Shown piece after piece: positions 33,422 to 43,974 of a stretch of DNA of 64,000 nucleotides. This DNA comes from JAJECS01 sp965219705 (lineage in GTDB: Bacteria; Chloroflexota; UBA11872), in NCBI GenBank assembly GCA_965219705.1, contig OZ244789.1, positions 3,313,361-3,377,360 of the forward strand. The letters run 5' to 3'. Within the stretch, counting starts at the first letter, position 1; each line of letters begins with the position of its first letter. The notes under the pieces are model-generated. The model ran no database searches, was not told the DNA's origin, and worked only from the letters and a program-made list of their open reading frames with translations. The position numbers were made by a program, and so were the translations under genes.

Positions 33422-34740
33422 ACGTGGTGTTTCTCCTTGCGGCCATCGTGCTGCTGGGCGTGAACGCGTTCATGGTCGCCGCAGAGGTCGCCATAACCGC
33501 CGCCGCCGGACGGCGATCGGCCATCGAGGCCCACGCCGCGCTCGGCGGCTACCGCGCTCGCTTGGCCAGCACGTCGCTGCGTGAACTCGCTTTCATGCTC
33601 ACCGGCGCGCAATTCGGGATCACCTTGGCCTCGCTGGGGCTTGGGTTCGTCGCCGAACCGGCCATCGCCGACCTCATCATCGCCGGAGTCGGCGACCACA
33701 TCGACCTTCCCGAGATCGTGGTCCACGGCGTTGCCGCGGCGATCGCCCTGACCCTCGTCGTCTTCCTCCACATGGTGCTCGGCGAGATGGCGCCCAAGAA
33801 CATCGCCATCGCCGAGCCCATCCGAACCATGTTGTGGGTCTCGGTGCCGTTCCGGGCCTACGCCAATGCCATTCGACCCGTGCTCTGGGCCCTCAACGGC
33901 ATGGCCAATCTCGTGGTGCGCGCGTTAGGCGTAACCCCGCGCGAGGAGCTTCAGGCGCGATACACCGCCTCGCAGATCGCGGAGATGCTGACGGCGCTGC
34001 GGCGCATCGGGGCCATCGACGTGTCGGACTATCGGCTGGCCCAGGGCGCCATTGGGCTCGAGACGCGGAAAGCCCGCGACATCATGCTGCCGCGAACGTC
34101 GGTGGTTGCCATCCCCGCCACCGCGACCCTTCGCGAGGTCGAGGCCGTGGCCAGCGAAACCGGGCACTCGCGGATCCCGGTGCTCGGCAGCCACCCGGAC
34201 GACTTCCGGGGCTTCATCCACGTCAAGGATTTGCTGGCGCGAACCGACGCGCCGTCTGTGTCGCAACTGCCGTCCGACATGATCCGCCCGCTGCCGGTGG
34301 CCCCTGAAACCGCCACGCTGGGCGCGCTGCTGCTCGACATGCGGCGCCGGCGCAGCCACATGGTGCTCGCCATCGACGAGCACGGCAGCCCATCGGGTGT
34401 CGTCACGCTCGAGGACCTGCTCGAAGAGCTTGTGGGCGAAATTGCCGATGAGTTCGATCGCCAGACACAGCAGCCATCGCAACAGCCGGGACGAGTGGTC
34501 GTCGCCGGAAGCCTGCGATCCGCTGACCTCGAGCAACAGACCGGCCTTCAGCTCCCCGACGGTCCCTATTCCACGGTCGCCGGCTACGTGATCGAGCAGC
34601 TGGGGACCGTGCCCCGCGTGGGACAGACCGTGCAGCACGGCGGGTGGGAGTTGCGCGTCCGGCGCATGGAGGGTCCACGGGTGGCGGAGATCGAGCTCCT
34701 GCCTCCGGAAACGACCTCGAACGCCGGCGATCCCGAGTGA
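33418..34740 (+). CDS. CNNM/CorC-family protein (copy 3)
   Basis: A 440-residue paralogue with the same plan: DUF21 (NAFMVAAEVAITAAAGRR, LTGAQFGITLASLGLGF, LGEMAPKNIAIAEP), two CBS domains (RDIMLPRTSVVAIPA; RSHMVLAIDEHGSPSGVVTLEDLLEELVGEIADE) and a C-terminal CorC_HlyC domain. ATG 33418 overlaps the stop of copy 2 in the ATGA form, so the last two copies are surely co-translated and may form a complex. Copies 2 and 3 share closer motifs with each other than with copy 1. Confidence 0.88.
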   Translation: MNVVFLLAAIVLLGVNAFMVAAEVAITAAAGRRSAIEAHAALGGYRARLASTSLRELAFMLTGAQFGITLASLGLGFVAEPAIADLIIAGVGDHIDLPEIVVHGVAAAIALTLVVFLHMVLGEMAPKNIAIAEPIRTMLWVSVPFRAYANAIRPVLWALNGMANLVVRALGVTPREELQARYTASQIAEMLTALRRIGAIDVSDYRLAQGAIGLETRKARDIMLPRTSVVAIPATATLREVEAVASETGHSRIPVLGSHPDDFRGFIHVKDLLARTDAPSVSQLPSDMIRPLPVAPETATLGALLLDMRRRRSHMVLAIDEHGSPSGVVTLEDLLEELVGEIADEFDRQTQQPSQQPGRVVVAGSLRSADLEQQTGLQLPDGPYSTVAGYVIEQLGTVPRVGQTVQHGGWELRVRRMEGPRVAEIELLPPETTSNAGDPE

Positions 34741-34784
34741 CGCCGGTCGTTGCTCGGAGAACCGGAGCCGCTTAGGCTGAGGCC

Positions 34785-35567
34785 ATGCGGGAAATGGGAC
34801 GGTCGCGAACCTATCGCGCCGAGGGCATCGTGCTCGGCCGGCGCGACCTGGGCGATGCCGACCGGATCGTCACACTCTTTACACGCGAGTTCGGACGCCG
34901 GCGGTTGGTCGCCCGCGGTTCACGACGGCCCGCCAGCCATCTGGCGCCCAGCATCGAGCTGTTCAATCGCGTCCGCATCCTTGGCGTCGTGGGCTCGTCG
35001 CTCGACATTCTTTCGCAGGCCGAGGAGCTGGAATCCCATCCGCGCCTGCGGACCGACCTGGCGTCGTTTGCCGCCGCGGGATGGTCGGTAGAGTTGCTCA
35101 ATGGTCTGAGCGAAGACAACGAGCCATCGATCGAAGCCTACGACGCGCTCCTCACATTTCTTCGCGGGCTTGATCTCAGCACCGATCCGCCAGAGCTCTG
35201 GCTCGCGGCGCTGGCGCTGATATTTTTGCAGCTGCATGGCTACTTGCCTGAGCTTGGCCGGTGCACCGCTTGCGGACAGCCCGTGCAGCCCGACGATCAT
35301 CGCTTCGCCAGCGCGGCGGGCGGGGTAGTCTGCCGGGCTGACAGCCGTGAGCATGAGACCCGCCCGCTGAGCGTCTCGGGGCTCAAGGTGCTGCGATTTC
35401 TCGCGCGCGAGGGCTTTCACGCCGCTGGACGTCTGCGGGTGGATGCCGCCGTGCGCGCGGAGGTGCGCGACATCCTGCGGGCGTATTCCACGGTGATCCT
35501 CGAACGCGAGATCAAGTCCGCCCGCATGCTGTCGCCGGCGGCGCCAGGGAAACTGGCGGCACACTGA
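34785..35567 (+). CDS. recO: DNA repair protein RecO
   Basis: A 260-residue RecFOR-pathway protein that loads RecA with RecR. The N-terminal OB fold is recognised by TYRAEGIVLGRRDLGDADRIVTLFT and GRRRLVARGSRRPASHLAP. A helical domain follows, with a zinc-binding set starting CTACGQ and ending VCR near residues 160-185. ATG 34785 (MREMGRSRTY) is followed by ATG 34794; either would work. It precedes glyS, the frequent recO-glyS linkage. Confidence 0.9.
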   Translation: MREMGRSRTYRAEGIVLGRRDLGDADRIVTLFTREFGRRRLVARGSRRPASHLAPSIELFNRVRILGVVGSSLDILSQAEELESHPRLRTDLASFAAAGWSVELLNGLSEDNEPSIEAYDALLTFLRGLDLSTDPPELWLAALALIFLQLHGYLPELGRCTACGQPVQPDDHRFASAAGGVVCRADSREHETRPLSVSGLKVLRFLAREGFHAAGRLRVDAAVRAEVRDILRAYSTVILEREIKSARMLSPAAPGKLAAH

Positions 35568-35625
35568 CCCGCCCGGCCCAAGGCCCGGCGGACAGCGGGC
35601 CGTCGCCCAATCGGAAGGACTGACT

Positions 35626-36930
<1,305 letters not shown>

Positions 36931-36936
36931 GCGGGC

Positions 36937-37584
36937 GTGGCCGGCACGGGCGGTGACCGCGGTCAACCGGCGGCAGGGTCCTACTCGCGGGCCGAGCGCA
37001 TCATCCTCGGCCCGTTTCGTCGGGGCATGGCTATCGTCCTCACGCCGGTGGTGGCTGTGCTTGCCCGCATGGGTGTACCGCCCACCGCCGTGTCGTTCAG
37101 CCAGATTCCCATCGGGTTTGCCGCCGCGGCGTTGATTGCGCACGCACCCCGCGTGGCGCTGGGATTATTCGTCGGCACCCTGCTGCTGGACGCCATCGAC
37201 GGCGCCCTCGCTCGAAAATCGGGGAGCACTTCGTCATTTGGGGCGCTGGCCGACCAGGTGTCCGACCACATTCGGGAGATCACCTTCGTCGGCGGTTTGG
37301 TCGCCGCCGGCGCCATGCGCGGCGAGATCGGCGTGGCCTACGCGCTGTTGTATCCGCTGGTGAATTTCATGCTCTACGCGGCGAATCGCTACAAGGCCGA
37401 CGTGCCGCTGGCGGTCAAGACCTGGATGTCGTTCTACCCGTTTCTGCTCATCTACCTCTGGCTGGAGATCAACTGGCTGGACTACGCCGGGGCGGCGTCC
37501 GCCGGATTCATGGCGGCGACATCGATCACGGCGCTCGTGCTGATCCGACGGCGGATGGGCGGCGCCCCGGAGCCGACCGGCTAG
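36937..37584 (+). CDS. CDP-alcohol phosphatidyltransferase
   Basis: A 215-residue membrane enzyme of phospholipid synthesis. The full family signature DGxxAR-G-D-D is present as DAIDGALARKSGSTSSFGAL followed by ADQVSD, with four metal- and CDP-binding aspartates. Five or six hydrophobic helices follow. It transfers a phosphatidyl group from CDP-diacylglycerol to an alcohol; the acceptor (glycerol-3-P, inositol or inositol-P) cannot be told. The GTG start lies 6 bp after glyS. It is the last gene of the plus-strand run. Confidence 0.88.
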   Translation: MAGTGGDRGQPAAGSYSRAERIILGPFRRGMAIVLTPVVAVLARMGVPPTAVSFSQIPIGFAAAALIAHAPRVALGLFVGTLLLDAIDGALARKSGSTSSFGALADQVSDHIREITFVGGLVAAGAMRGEIGVAYALLYPLVNFMLYAANRYKADVPLAVKTWMSFYPFLLIYLWLEINWLDYAGAASAGFMAATSITALVLIRRRMGGAPEPTG

Positions 37585-37648
37585 TGCGCCACAAGGCCGT
37601 CGGCGTCGCCGGCGGCCTGATTGCGGATCACGGCGGCGCGACCGAGCG

Positions 37649-38533
37649 TCAGCCTTCCGGATCCTGACCGCCTGCGATATCGACCACCCATTGCCACGGC
37701 CGGAAGCGCTGCGCCAGCGTTTCGGCGCGGGCGCCGTCCCAGGTGATGACCAGCGGCGGCCCGGATAGCTCCAAGGGTGGAAACTGGAACCAGCCGCGCT
37801 CAACCGCCCCCACCTCCACGCGGCCGCGCGGAGGCGGCACCCCATGTCCCGTCGGAAACACCGCCCGATATTCGGCGTCGCCCCGATGCACGCGCACGCC
37901 CGTGCCGATGGCGCTGATGGTCTCGTCCCGCCGGTTCTCCACCGCAAACAGGAGCCGGGTTTCCTCCTCGGCGAACTCGATTCGCTCGAGCGTCACGCGA
38001 ATATCGAACTGCACCAGCGGCTGACCGATGTCGATTGCCCACAAGGCGGGCCTGATGCCGAGCCGGTCGGTGATGGTCAGCGCCGTCACGCGGACGCGGG
38101 GCACCAGGGCCTCACGCCCGTCGGGATACGTGTGCGGCGCGGCGCCCTCAACGGCGCCGCGCACTGCGACGAACGCGTCCGGCGCGAGTTCCGGCGGCGC
38201 CCCACGGATGACGAACACCGTCGGGAGATCGTCGTTGTCGAAGTCCACCCAGGCGGCGAATTCAGTCTCATCGCTCCCGGCGATTTCGGCCACGTCAAAC
38301 ACCCAGCCGCGAAGCTCGACCTCGCGCCCGACGATCCCGGCGGCATCGCCATGCGCGATCAGCCAATCGCTGTTGGTCAGCGTCGGTTGCGGCGCCGCGG
38401 CTGTCGCGGGTTCCGGAGCCTCGCCGGCGGTCGGATCGCACGCCCCCAGCAGAATCACGCCAGCCGCGAGCCCCACGGCGGCCATGCACATCACGAGCCG
38501 TCCGGTCATACTGCGGCGGTTGGGCACCGACAT
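37649..38533 (-). CDS. hypothetical lipoprotein with OB-fold-like region
   Basis: A 294-residue secreted protein. The signal peptide GLAAGVILLGAC ends in a lipobox with Cys32 as the predicted lipid-anchored residue. Residues about 60-150 (VGREVELRGWVFDV, WVDFDNDDLPTVFVIRG, FVAVRGAV) alternate beta strands in a way that resembles the OB-fold tRNA_anti-like lipoprotein domain. The C-terminal half (LLFAVENRRDETISA) looks like a beta-sandwich of the DUF4352 kind. No enzyme residues are seen. The start is uncertain: ATG 38533 or ATG 38509. Only 14 bp separate it from the divergent oxidoreductase. Not a named family. Confidence 0.65.
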   Translation of the reverse strand: MSVPNRRSMTGRLVMCMAAVGLAAGVILLGACDPTAGEAPEPATAAAPQPTLTNSDWLIAHGDAAGIVGREVELRGWVFDVAEIAGSDETEFAAWVDFDNDDLPTVFVIRGAPPELAPDAFVAVRGAVEGAAPHTYPDGREALVPRVRVTALTITDRLGIRPALWAIDIGQPLVQFDIRVTLERIEFAEEETRLLFAVENRRDETISAIGTGVRVHRGDAEYRAVFPTGHGVPPPRGRVEVGAVERGWFQFPPLELSGPPLVITWDGARAETLAQRFRPWQWVVDIAGGQDPEG

Positions 38534-38547
38534 CTCCAGGAGGCGCC

Positions 38548-39663
38548 ATGGCGCGCACACGGGTAGCGGTCATTGGTCTCGGCCGCATCGCCAGCACCAT
38601 CGACGACGAGATTGAAGTCTATGACGGGCACGCCCTCCCTTATGCCCACATCGCGTGCTTTCGAGCCGTCCCCGAGGTCGAGATCGTCGGCATGGCCGAT
38701 ACGTGGGAGGAGCAGCGCGAAGCCGCGCGACAGCGCTGGGGGTTCGACGCGATCTACGCCGACTACCGCGCGATGCTCGAGGATACGCGCCCGGACATCG
38801 TGAGCGTGTGCACGTCGGCGGAGCCTCGCGGGTCAGTCCTCATCGACATTGCCCGGAGAGACTATGGAATTAAGGCCATTTGGGCCGAAAAGCCGATCAC
38901 CATCTCCCTGCAAGAGGCCGATGACGCCGTCGCCGCCTGCAAAGACGCCGGCATCGCGCTGGCCGTCAACTGCACCCGCCGCTGGATGAGCGTCTACACC
39001 CAAGCCCTGCGCATGGTGAACGACGGGCTGATCGGCGACGTGGTGCATGTCGAGGCCCGGGCCCGATCGGGCCTGTCGCACAACGGCAGTCACATGCTCA
39101 CCACGCTCACCATGTTCACCGGCGGCCGTGCGCAATGGGTCGTGGGGGAGATGGGTCCCTACGAAGACCCTGACAGCGACAACGATTTCAACGGCAGCGG
39201 GTACATCGCCTTTCCCAACGGAGTGCGCGGATATTTTCGCGCGCTGGACAACGGGCCCAACGACCACTCATACGACATCACCGGCACGACCGGCATGATC
39301 CGTTTCATGGGCGACGGGCGCTCGACCGAGTTCTGGACCAGCGAGGCGCCCGCGGGCGCGCAGCGCAACTCCCAGGCGGCGCGTCGTTTCTTCCCGCCGG
39401 AGCGCGAGATACGCGCCGGGGGTGTGAACGTGATCTACGACCTGCTGCACTGCATCGAGACGGGCGACGCCCCCAAGTGCAGCGGCGATGATGCGCGCGA
39501 AGCGCTGGAAATCGCCATCGCCACGCGTCTATCGCACCGGCGCGGGATTGCCCGCGTGGACCTGCCGGTCGAGGACCGCCGCGAGCGCATCGTCTCGGCG
39601 GAAGTCATCAACAGCGGTGGCGTTCCGCGTGCCATACAGCGACAGCGCGAGGCCCGCGGCTAG
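38548..39663 (+). CDS. Gfo/Idh/MocA family oxidoreductase (copy A)
   Basis: A 371-residue NAD(P)-dependent dehydrogenase. The Rossmann loop is VAVIGLGRIAST and the catalytic EKP motif is present in AEKPITISLQEADD. The C-terminal alpha/beta domain holds GSHMLTTLTMFTGG, where the usual G-x-H histidine is present. These enzymes oxidise sugars, inositols or their amides; the substrate is unknown. AGGAGG stands 4 nt before ATG 38548. It faces the lipoprotein gene and converges on the HDAC-like gene across 25 bp. Confidence 0.85.
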   Translation: MARTRVAVIGLGRIASTIDDEIEVYDGHALPYAHIACFRAVPEVEIVGMADTWEEQREAARQRWGFDAIYADYRAMLEDTRPDIVSVCTSAEPRGSVLIDIARRDYGIKAIWAEKPITISLQEADDAVAACKDAGIALAVNCTRRWMSVYTQALRMVNDGLIGDVVHVEARARSGLSHNGSHMLTTLTMFTGGRAQWVVGEMGPYEDPDSDNDFNGSGYIAFPNGVRGYFRALDNGPNDHSYDITGTTGMIRFMGDGRSTEFWTSEAPAGAQRNSQAARRFFPPEREIRAGGVNVIYDLLHCIETGDAPKCSGDDAREALEIAIATRLSHRRGIARVDLPVEDRRERIVSAEVINSGGVPRAIQRQREARG

Positions 39664-39688
39664 AACTGCGCCCAAGGCATCGCGCAAC

Positions 39689-40708
39689 TCAGACCAGCGC
39701 GCCGACATACGACACGGCGCTCTCGCCCAGGCGAGCCAGCGCGTAGCCGCCTTCGAGCACGTGGAGCGTTGGAATGTCGAGCGCGGCGATCTCGGCGGCG
39801 ATCCGCGCGAAGTCCTCGCTGCGCAGCGCAAACGACGCGATTGGGTCGTCGGCATGCGTGTCGAACCCCAACGAGACGACAAGTCGCGCCGGGGCGAAGT
39901 CGGCAATCCGTTCGCAGGCAGCCGCTAGCGGGCCGGCGTAGGCCTCGATCGTGGTTCCCGGCAACAGCGCAAAGTTGTGGTTGAACCCTTCTCCCGCGCC
40001 CGAGCCGCGTTCCACCGCGGTTCCGGAGAAGCCCGGATACGCCCACCGCGGATCGGCGTGCAGCGAGGCGTAGAAAATGTCGTCTCGCTCGTACGTGAGA
40101 TGTTGCGATCCGTTGCCGTGGTGATAGTCCACGTCCAAGATGGCCACCCGGCCGGTTGGCAACAGCGCGTGCGCCGCGATCACGGCGTTGTTGAAATAGC
40201 AGAAACCACCCATTCGGTCATGCTCGGCGTGGTGGCCCGGCGGACGGCATAGTGCGAGCGCGTGCGGCGCTCCACCCGCAACGAGCGCGGCGCCGGTCAG
40301 GGCCACGTCAACGGCCGACCGAGCCGCCTGGTAAGTCCCGCGCATGAGCGGTGCGTCGGTGCCAAAGGCGAAATAGCTCGCCCGCACCGCAAGGCGGTCG
40401 CTGCTCAGCACGGCGGGGTCCGCCGACACTCCGGCGGGCGTGAGCTGCTCATCATCGGCCAGCTCCGCACACGCCTCGTCGATGAATCGGCGGTAGGCCG
40501 GTGCATGGACGCGCTCCACGAGGAGATCGTCGCAAGGCTCGGCCGGGATCGAATCTGCCAGATCAGCCTTGACCAGCGCCTCGCGGATCAATCTGGGCCG
40601 GGACGGAACCTCGGGATGCGAATAGTCCACGCCGTCGATGGCCTGCAGCGTGGGCGCATGGTCCAGGTGGGCGTCGGACGAAACGACGGAAACTCGGCGG
40701 CCGGACAC
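39689..40708 (-). CDS. histone deacetylase-family amidohydrolase (acetylpolyamine/AcuC-like)
   Basis: A 339-residue arginase/HDAC-fold zinc deacetylase. The charge-relay His159/His160 lie in RPPGHHAEHD, the zinc ligands Asp194 and His196 in ILDVDYHHGNG, the third ligand in SLGFDTHADDP, and the transition-state Tyr in EGGYAL. All catalytic residues are present. Bacterial members deacetylate polyamines, acetoin or other small N-acetyl compounds. GTG 40708 lies 2 bp after the stop of oxidoreductase copy B, so the two are co-transcribed; a longer frame into that gene is not supported. Confidence 0.87.
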   Translation of the reverse strand: MSGRRVSVVSSDAHLDHAPTLQAIDGVDYSHPEVPSRPRLIREALVKADLADSIPAEPCDDLLVERVHAPAYRRFIDEACAELADDEQLTPAGVSADPAVLSSDRLAVRASYFAFGTDAPLMRGTYQAARSAVDVALTGAALVAGGAPHALALCRPPGHHAEHDRMGGFCYFNNAVIAAHALLPTGRVAILDVDYHHGNGSQHLTYERDDIFYASLHADPRWAYPGFSGTAVERGSGAGEGFNHNFALLPGTTIEAYAGPLAAACERIADFAPARLVVSLGFDTHADDPIASFALRSEDFARIAAEIAALDIPTLHVLEGGYALARLGESAVSYVGALV

Positions 40709-40710
40709 TG

Positions 40711-41658
40711 CTAAGGAATCGACGCGCGCGCGCTGCGCTCCAGGCGGTCGAGCGTGCGCCATGAGGCCATCAGCGCGGGAACGCCGGTGCGAGGCTCCCG
40801 GCCCTCCATCACCGCGCTCACGAACTCGCGGTTCTGCCGCGGCACCGCCAGCATCTGCTCCTCCTGCGCCACGACCTCCCCAGCATGGTTGACCATCACG
40901 TCATGCAGAAAAGTGAAGGTGTCCTCCTCGCAGATGAGCACCGTCCGAGTCGTCACTCTGTCAACCATCGCGTTGTATGAGAGCACCAGCGATGCCAGGC
41001 CGCCGCCGGGAAACCCGAGCTGCATCGACAGGTCCAGCGGCACTTGGTTGGGTCCGCTGGGCGGGCCGAACAGCGCGCGAGCGACTTGCGGCTCCTCGCC
41101 GAACTGCCATACGGCGTTATCGACCGCGTGGCCGCCGTGATGCCACAGGATGTCGTCCACCCAACTGCGCTGCCGCCCGGTCCAGCCGATATTCTCGCGG
41201 CGGAAGAAATGCCAATCCCGATGCAGGTGCAGGGGACGAAGGCTGCCTCGGGATATGCGCTCATGGAGCCACAGGTTGGGCGCGTAGTACCGCTCGGTGT
41301 GGCAGATCATCAGCGTGACGCCGGCGGCGCGGGCCGCTCGGTCAAGCTCCTCGGCCTGGTCGACGCTCAGGGTCATCGGAATCTCAAGCAGCACATGCTT
41401 TCCCGCCGCGATGGCGGCCATGGCCTGCTCGTAGTGCATGCGATTCGGCGACGTGATCAGCACGGCGTCGACGTTTGGACGCGCCAGAGCTTCCGCCAGG
41501 TCCGTTGTGGCGAACTGGGCGTGGCACGTCTCGGCAAATTCCTGTGCCGACGGCAGCAATCGGCTCACGACGCTGTCGATGGCGACACCGTCCATCTCGA
41601 GCAGCGCGTCGCGGTGAAAGGTAGTGATGGCGCCGGACCCAACGAGGCAAAAGCGCAT
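40711..41658 (-). CDS. Gfo/Idh/MocA family oxidoreductase (copy B) with EIP in place of EKP
   Basis: A 315-residue dehydrogenase-fold protein. The Rossmann loop is CLVGSGAITTFHRDAL. The motif that normally reads EKP is EIP (HVLLEIPMTLSVDQAEEL), so the catalytic lysine is isoleucine; the GGHAVDNAVW histidine is present. Similar EIP forms exist in some subfamilies, where chemistry may differ. It lies in one unit with the HDAC-like deacetylase, 2 bp downstream. The substrate is unknown, but an N-acetylated sugar or amine fits the pair. Confidence 0.82.
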   Translation of the reverse strand: MRFCLVGSGAITTFHRDALLEMDGVAIDSVVSRLLPSAQEFAETCHAQFATTDLAEALARPNVDAVLITSPNRMHYEQAMAAIAAGKHVLLEIPMTLSVDQAEELDRAARAAGVTLMICHTERYYAPNLWLHERISRGSLRPLHLHRDWHFFRRENIGWTGRQRSWVDDILWHHGGHAVDNAVWQFGEEPQVARALFGPPSGPNQVPLDLSMQLGFPGGGLASLVLSYNAMVDRVTTRTVLICEEDTFTFLHDVMVNHAGEVVAQEEQMLAVPRQNREFVSAVMEGREPRTGVPALMASWRTLDRLERSARASIP

Positions 41659-41753
41659 GAGCGGGTGATCCTGCGGAGCTAGCGGTTCACCAAGGTAACG
41701 CGTCGTCCGCGAAGCGAGCTACGGGCCGTGACGTCCGATCACCCTGCGCGCGG

Positions 41754-43055
41754 CTAGGCGAAGGCGATGTATCGCAGCCAGATCCAGACCGTGGAGATCG
41801 CCATACACACCACGGCGACCGGGACGCCATAGCGCATGAATTGACCAAACCCAATCTTGTAGCCCTCCCGCTCGGCGATCCCGGCCAGGATCACGTTGGC
41901 CGACGCGCCGATGATCGTGGCGTTGCCACCGAGGTCGGCGCCGAGCGCCAACGACCACCAGAGGATGTTGTCGGGGTTGAGCCCGGCGGCCTCGAGGTTC
42001 TGCACCACCGGAAGCATTGTGGCGGCAAACGGAATGTTGTCCACGATCGCCGACGCAACGCCGCTCACCCAGATCGTCAATGCCGCCGTCGCGAATACGT
42101 TGCCCTGGGTCAGGTCGCGAATAAAGTTGGCGATGGTGTCCAGCACGCCGAGCTCCACCAATCCGCCGACCATCACGAAAAGCCCCACGAAGAACATCAC
42201 GCTTGGCCACTCGACCGCGGCAAAGGCCTTGTGTGGATTGGCCCGCATCAACAGCATGGCCAGCGCGGCGCCGCCGAGCGCGATGGTCGCGGGTTCCCAG
42301 TGCAGCGCGCCGTGAATCAGAAAGCCAAAGACCGTGAGGCCAAGCACAGCCAGGCCAATCTTCAGCCCGCGTCGGTCCGTGATGTACTCCGCCGGGTCCA
42401 GCTTGGCCAGCGCGGCGGCGTGCACGGGGTCAACCGCAAGTTGCTTGCCAAACATCCAGCGCAGGCTCACCAAGAACAGCGGCAGCATGATCAAAATTGG
42501 CGGGGTCATGTGGGCCGCAAACTCGGCGAAGTCGATGTCTCCGGCGCTGCCGATGAGGATGTTGGGCGGGTCGCCGATCAGCGTGGCCGCGCCGCCAATG
42601 TTCGACGCCAAAATCTCGGCAATGAAGAGCGGCACCGGATTGATGTGCAGCTCGCGAGCCACCGTCAACGTGATCGGCGCGATGAGAATGACCGTCGTGA
42701 CGTTGTCGAGAAAGGCCGAGAGCACGGCGGTAATGAGCGAAAGCGCGACGACGAGGTGGAAGCCGTTGCCACCCGTGCGCTGCGCCGCGACGATGGCCAG
42801 GTACTGAAACGCGCCCGTCTCGCTGATCAATCCCGCCAGCACCATCATGCCGACGAGCAGGAAGATCACGTTGAGATCGATGTGCTCGAAGCCGAGGTGC
42901 TGATCCAGGACGCCGATCATGATCATCAGCACGGCGCCCGCGATGGCCACGGCCGACTTGGGCACGCGATCGCTCGCAATGGCGGCGTAGGCGAGCACAA
43001 AGATCACCAGGCCGGCGACGAGGAGGGCAGTGCCGGGGTCAGCGTGGTCGGTCAT
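41754..43055 (-). CDS. ArsB/NhaD-type (IT superfamily) membrane permease
   Basis: A 433-residue integral membrane protein with about eleven or twelve helices. It shows the internal repeat of the ion-transporter family: SAFLDNVTTVILIAPIT with ASNIGGAATLIGDPPNILIG in the first half, and SAIVDNIPFAATMLPVV with ADLGGNATIIGASANVI in the second. This duplicated D-N-x(3-4)-G-DP-N pattern marks arsenite, citrate, Na+/H+ or sulfate-type permeases; no partner gene such as arsR/arsA is near, so the substrate is open. ATG 43055. A standalone transport gene in the accessory region. Confidence 0.87.
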   Translation of the reverse strand: MTDHADPGTALLVAGLVIFVLAYAAIASDRVPKSAVAIAGAVLMIMIGVLDQHLGFEHIDLNVIFLLVGMMVLAGLISETGAFQYLAIVAAQRTGGNGFHLVVALSLITAVLSAFLDNVTTVILIAPITLTVARELHINPVPLFIAEILASNIGGAATLIGDPPNILIGSAGDIDFAEFAAHMTPPILIMLPLFLVSLRWMFGKQLAVDPVHAAALAKLDPAEYITDRRGLKIGLAVLGLTVFGFLIHGALHWEPATIALGGAALAMLLMRANPHKAFAAVEWPSVMFFVGLFVMVGGLVELGVLDTIANFIRDLTQGNVFATAALTIWVSGVASAIVDNIPFAATMLPVVQNLEAAGLNPDNILWWSLALGADLGGNATIIGASANVILAGIAEREGYKIGFGQFMRYGVPVAVVCMAISTVWIWLRYIAFA

Positions 43056-43174
43056 GGCATCCGTTCAAGTGGGGAGCGGCGGGTCGAGCGCCGCGGGCGG
43101 CACAACGCCAGCCGGCATGCCCGAAGGGACAGGCCGAGCTGGCCGGCGCAATCGTAGCCTGTCGGGAAGCGGTG

Positions 43175-43897
43175 TCACGACATCAGTGCCTCAAGCACCG
43201 GCGGCAGCGCCAGGCGGAGCCCCGCCAGGCCATCGCGCAAGTCGCGTCGGAATTGGGCCACCTCGCCAATCTCAAGGGGCAGCCGCCACAGATCGAGCAC
43301 GTGCGGCCACCATGCCGCGCCGTCGATCCAGGCGAAAGCGGCGAGAGAACGAGGCACGCCGCGCTCTAACGGATCGGCGACGACGCGCAGCGCCGCGGCC
43401 GGAACGCCGCGAGCTGATGCCCGAGCGAGCACGGCATATGACTCGCTGTCGACCGTCAACGCGCCGTCTGCGCCCAGCCGCCGCTTCTTCGCCGCATCCG
43501 CCACCCCATCCACGCTCCAGCCCTCACCGCGCCGTGCGGCAACTCCGGATTCTCGCAACGCGGTCTCGATGGCGTCGGTGAGGCGGGGCGAGGCCGGCAC
43601 ACGGGAACCAGCGCTGCGTAGAGCCTCAAGCACCACGGCAGTGCCCGGCACAAGGTCGGGCTGAAGCCCGCCGGCGATCCCCGCGACCACGACGGCTTTG
43701 GGCCGCCACCGCGCCAACGCCGCGTCGGTCGCGCGCGCGGCGTTGGCCGTACCGATGCCACAGCGCTCAGCTACGACGCGCGGCAGCTGGTGCGCCGACG
43801 GAGTGCTCTGCACTGGCCCCCGCCGCACAAAGCCCGGGAGCTGGCGCACTTCGGCGCGAACCGCCAGCACGACAAGGACTGGACCCGAGTCGGTCAC
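43175..43897 (-). CDS. nucleosidase / purine-phosphorylase-like protein (PNP_UDP_1)
   Basis: A 240-residue protein of the nucleoside phosphorylase fold. GIGTANAARATDAALARW, VVVAGIAGGLQPDLVPGT and VDSESYAVLARASARGVP followed by LRVVADP mark the family; Glu in DSES and Asp in VAD match the ribose- and base-binding acids of MTA/SAH nucleosidases and of the hopanoid-linked HpnG. Without neighbours of either pathway the exact substrate is unclear. GTG 43897 gives a natural N-terminus (VTDSGPVLVVLAVRAE); the frame extends 24 codons further into the promoter region of the fucosidase. Confidence 0.75.
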   Translation of the reverse strand: MTDSGPVLVVLAVRAEVRQLPGFVRRGPVQSTPSAHQLPRVVAERCGIGTANAARATDAALARWRPKAVVVAGIAGGLQPDLVPGTAVVLEALRSAGSRVPASPRLTDAIETALRESGVAARRGEGWSVDGVADAAKKRRLGADGALTVDSESYAVLARASARGVPAAALRVVADPLERGVPRSLAAFAWIDGAAWWPHVLDLWRLPLEIGEVAQFRRDLRDGLAGLRLALPPVLEALMS

Positions 43898-43974
43898 GCG
43901 TCTAGCGCTTGCGCGGCGGCCGGTGCGCCATTGATGATGCGGTACGTCCCGGCGCCTGTGAAAGACCACGCCTC

